Shown here: positions 61,261 to 64,000 of the stretch, in pieces
How positions within the stretch are numbered: the first letter of the stretch is position 1
Layout: every line of letters starts with the position of its first letter
Assembly (NCBI GenBank): GCA_036245805.1
Contig: BTRK01000001.1
Span: 26,481,087 to 26,545,086, forward strand
Source of the DNA: Pristionchus mayeri
Taxonomy: Eukaryota; Nematoda; Chromadorea; Rhabditida; Neodiplogasteridae
Length of the DNA: 64,000 bases
Reading direction: 5' to 3'
Translations under genes and position numbers: made by a program
Notes under the pieces: model-generated
Seen by the model: only the letters and a program-made list of their open reading frames with translations
What the model was told of the DNA's origin: nothing
Databases searched by the model: none

Positions 61261-64000
61261 CGCTGCTCGTCCCAGCGGCCTTAGCGCAGATTTTAAGTGG
61301 TAACGCACTTCAAACAACCTGGAACGAGCTCAGATTGACGAGAGGTGAACGGTGCAAGAGAACCGAGCAGAAATGACGCGTAATCATAAGGACAATAATA
61401 AAATTAAGATAATCAAATTTGCATCCGGGAACAAAGAGGGAGGAGATTAAGTGGATACAGTAATATCGGATCCTCGAAAATTCATCACTAACTGACTTTC
61501 TAGAATGAATGCTCATAAAATAAAATATTTTTGTGAACAGTTGAATGAAAATATGAAGTATATGCTTAGTAAACTCGAAAATTTCGATAACTATAGATAT
61601 ATTAATAAATCGCGAAAAAAAAACGTAGAATTAGAACTAAGGTCAACAATGCGAATTTGTGAAAGAATAAACTGGCTAAGATAGATCACATTTCACATGG
61701 CACTGGGAAAGGAAAATATTTGTACAGACACGAACACCAGCGTTAATATAAACTACCAACAGGCATTCAAGATCTTCAATGCTTCTCCGCCTCAATTCTC
61801 TCTATGGATCTTCGCCTCCTAATTACATCTAATTATATTAATTTGCAACGTTGCGCGCACTGTGATTCAAAATAGGCATTCCGAGAGAATAGTGGTACCG
61901 AAACAAGCCAGGGGGAGAGCTGGCAAGAGAAGGAGGACACTCCCCTCCCCCTCTCGCATTATCTCACGCAACAAAAGGGCGCAATCTTGACACCTGGGTG
62001 GAGAGTTCTAGCAGCGCAGTCGCTGAATCTTTCCAAAATGGACATCTATAAAAGGATTATGCACATTATTTTCTAGACTTGAAGATCTCGACAGACAAGC
62101 GGAACTGATAGATTGCGAATGGACGGACTGTGGAGGAAATTAAAGGGCAAGAAGCATCAATAAGGCAGCTTATCCTTAGCACCATATATTGATCATTCTT
62201 AGCGCCAGATTACGACTACACGAAGTGCGAACAGCCAACATAAATAAATGCGAGAGACCCGAAGGCGGCGCTAGAGAGTTAGAATAGCAAATGTTTGCCA
62301 GCCCCGCCCATGGACTACCGTATTTCACGTGAAGAACCAATCGCGTTGTGGTCTTGCAATAGAGCGAGAAAAATAAAGACTTCTAACCGAATTCTCCTAC
62401 ATATGAAGTGACAAAATAAAGTAAAAAGGACAAAATAAATGGGGTTCGTCTCTTTCTACGTTGTAACTGCACCGGGAATCACGAGGCCTCACCATTTCAG
62501 GTTTCTAAACGCTCTGGAAGAAAGGTGATAGCGTATATATCGAACAAATGTATCCGCGGGTCAATCGACGCTCTTCATCACCTAAGCCTGGCGTTTTTCA
62601 AGGAGTGCGATGAAAGAGCAGAACATTCCCGTAAACGCTCAGCGCTGCTGATCATTACGCAATCGAGTCTCGAGAAAGTGAGAGTTGTTTCGAAACGATT
62701 TTTGGCAGAACAAAATATGCAACACTCCGCGAAGGCACGAGATTCGTCATGTTAATGGTGCAAATGCATGACAATATATTTTCTACGGTATTTCGCAAGA
62801 AACGAGGAAATAACGCGCGCCCTGAATCGCTGTAGTTTTCGAGTTTACAAAACCCATAGTAATGCCTTCAAATCGATATGTTCGAGCGGTGCCAATGACA
62901 GCGGAAAGCAAGGAATCTCTGCTGATAATCAAACGCACATAAAAACGACTCAATGCCTTCCGAGCACATATTTCGAACTTTTCAGAGCCGATGGGAACTA
63001 ACTGGGCACATGGAAGCTTCCTGTAATGTATATAAGCGTCAGAATGCACATTACACTCGAAACTACTCAGATTGGCACCTTCAAATGCTGCCGCTAAACT
63101 ACAGACGCGAGCGACATATCAATTAGAGCTTCATGCGTTGCTTTGAGGCAGTACACTTGAAATGAGGCATCGAAAGCACAGCAAACGTGCGAAAGTGCGA
63201 AAATGCTGTGCCGGGCACACAGACAGAGCGGAGCACGCCTGACACTACCGTATATCATTCAAATTGATTTTGCTTTGATATAAAATTATAATCAACTTCT
63301 GATTTTTTCAATTTTTTTTTTAATTTTACGTAAAATTAAATACAATAAAAATTTTAGGTACACATTTTCGAAATATGACTTAATCAATTATTTTCTTAAG
63401 ACCGTTTTATCATAATATAAATGGGACTTTGTTTTACCACAAGATTTCATCAAAAGTGATGATCAGATCACAGATGGTTACGATGGTTAGGTTACGATTA
63501 ATGTGCCATACTTTCCTGTAGTATTACTGAGTAACGTCCCAGTTGGTTCGAATGAGAGCAGAGCAGCGACTCAGGCCACTACACCATCCACTCTAATGAG
63601 TGCAGGGCCTTTAGATGTCGCACTTGGTTGATCGTCAGTAGTCGAGAGAAAAACAGAAATGGTTTCGATATTGAAATTGATATGGCAGCACTATTCAGCA
63701 ACAACAGGAAATACGATGAAGATGTGACAAGTGATGAATAGGGGGGGGGGGGGGGTTTCTCTCTCAGTTTGTGCTGAGTAAAGATCAATGGTATCTAGTG
63801 CTCGCTGCTACTCATTAGGGGACTCTTCTTTCTGCGTGCTCTCTCATCGGGTTGAAAGGCGAGAGATAACGCGGAAAGAGGAGAGTCATTTATCGAGCAA
63901 TCGTCTGACTCTCTTCAGTTTGCGTGCTCTCTCGCCTCTCTGACCGGTGAGAGAGCATGTGGCTTGGAGAGTGTCAGACGATTGCTCCATTTATCACCAT
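61261..64000. other. Upstream region of the znfx-1-like gene; no gene seen
   Basis: Short open frames only, without splice or family support. The part next to 61260 should hold the znfx-1-like promoter. A poly-G run sits near 63741-63753. Confidence 0.5.
63895..63987. repeat. Inverted repeat with ~20-base arms
   Basis: GAGCAATCGTCTGACTCTC and GAGAGTGTCAGACGATTGCTC are reverse complements apart from a short insertion, around a CTCTC-rich centre. Confidence 0.65.

Noticed and set aside
62525..63049. Overlapping 76-88 codon open frames near the right edge
   Set aside because: No start context, splice signals or family resemblance.

Overview
This is nuclear DNA of a nematode. The strongest evidence is a complete major sperm protein (MSP) gene, a cuticle collagen, a ZNFX-1-type helicase and genes cut into many short exons by small GT-AG introns. 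The very high intron density, mostly coding-free spacers and abundant small inverted-repeat elements would fit a diplogastrid such as Pristionchus, but that genus-level guess is weak and rests on gene architecture only.

Layout. 1-400: probable last exon of a membrane protein cut by the left edge. 1977-5531 (+): a CD36/scavenger receptor class B protein in 18 exons. 6093-20521 (-): a very large secreted/type I membrane protein with Thr-rich mucin-like stretches, REJ/PKD-like beta modules, a furin-like site, a degenerate GPS motif and one C-terminal transmembrane helix. 21833-23088 (+): cuticle collagen. 23089-27240: long spacer. 27241-29905 (+): saposin-B-domain protein with an acidic/Ser-rich N-terminal region. 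30740-35549 (-): glutamine synthetase. 38077-39079 (-): small Lys/Glu-rich orphan protein. 39845-61260 (-): a giant gene for a ZNFX1/znfx-1 orthologue (SF1 helicase plus NFX1-type zinc fingers), with a complete MSP gene (54048-54702, +) nested in one of its introns on the opposite strand. 61261-64000: no gene seen.

The genes do not form an operon. A possible theme is germ line: znfx-1 family proteins act in germ-granule small-RNA inheritance and MSP is sperm-specific, and here the two are physically nested. Between and inside genes there are many small foldback or MITE-like elements (notably a 1.58 kb TTAA-flanked foldback at 9700-11281), G-tract repeats, and a strongly over-represented 8-mer CTACCGTA in the introns from about 30 kb rightward. 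Exon boundaries were placed by eye from splice signals, reading-frame phase and family similarity; no alignment was run.
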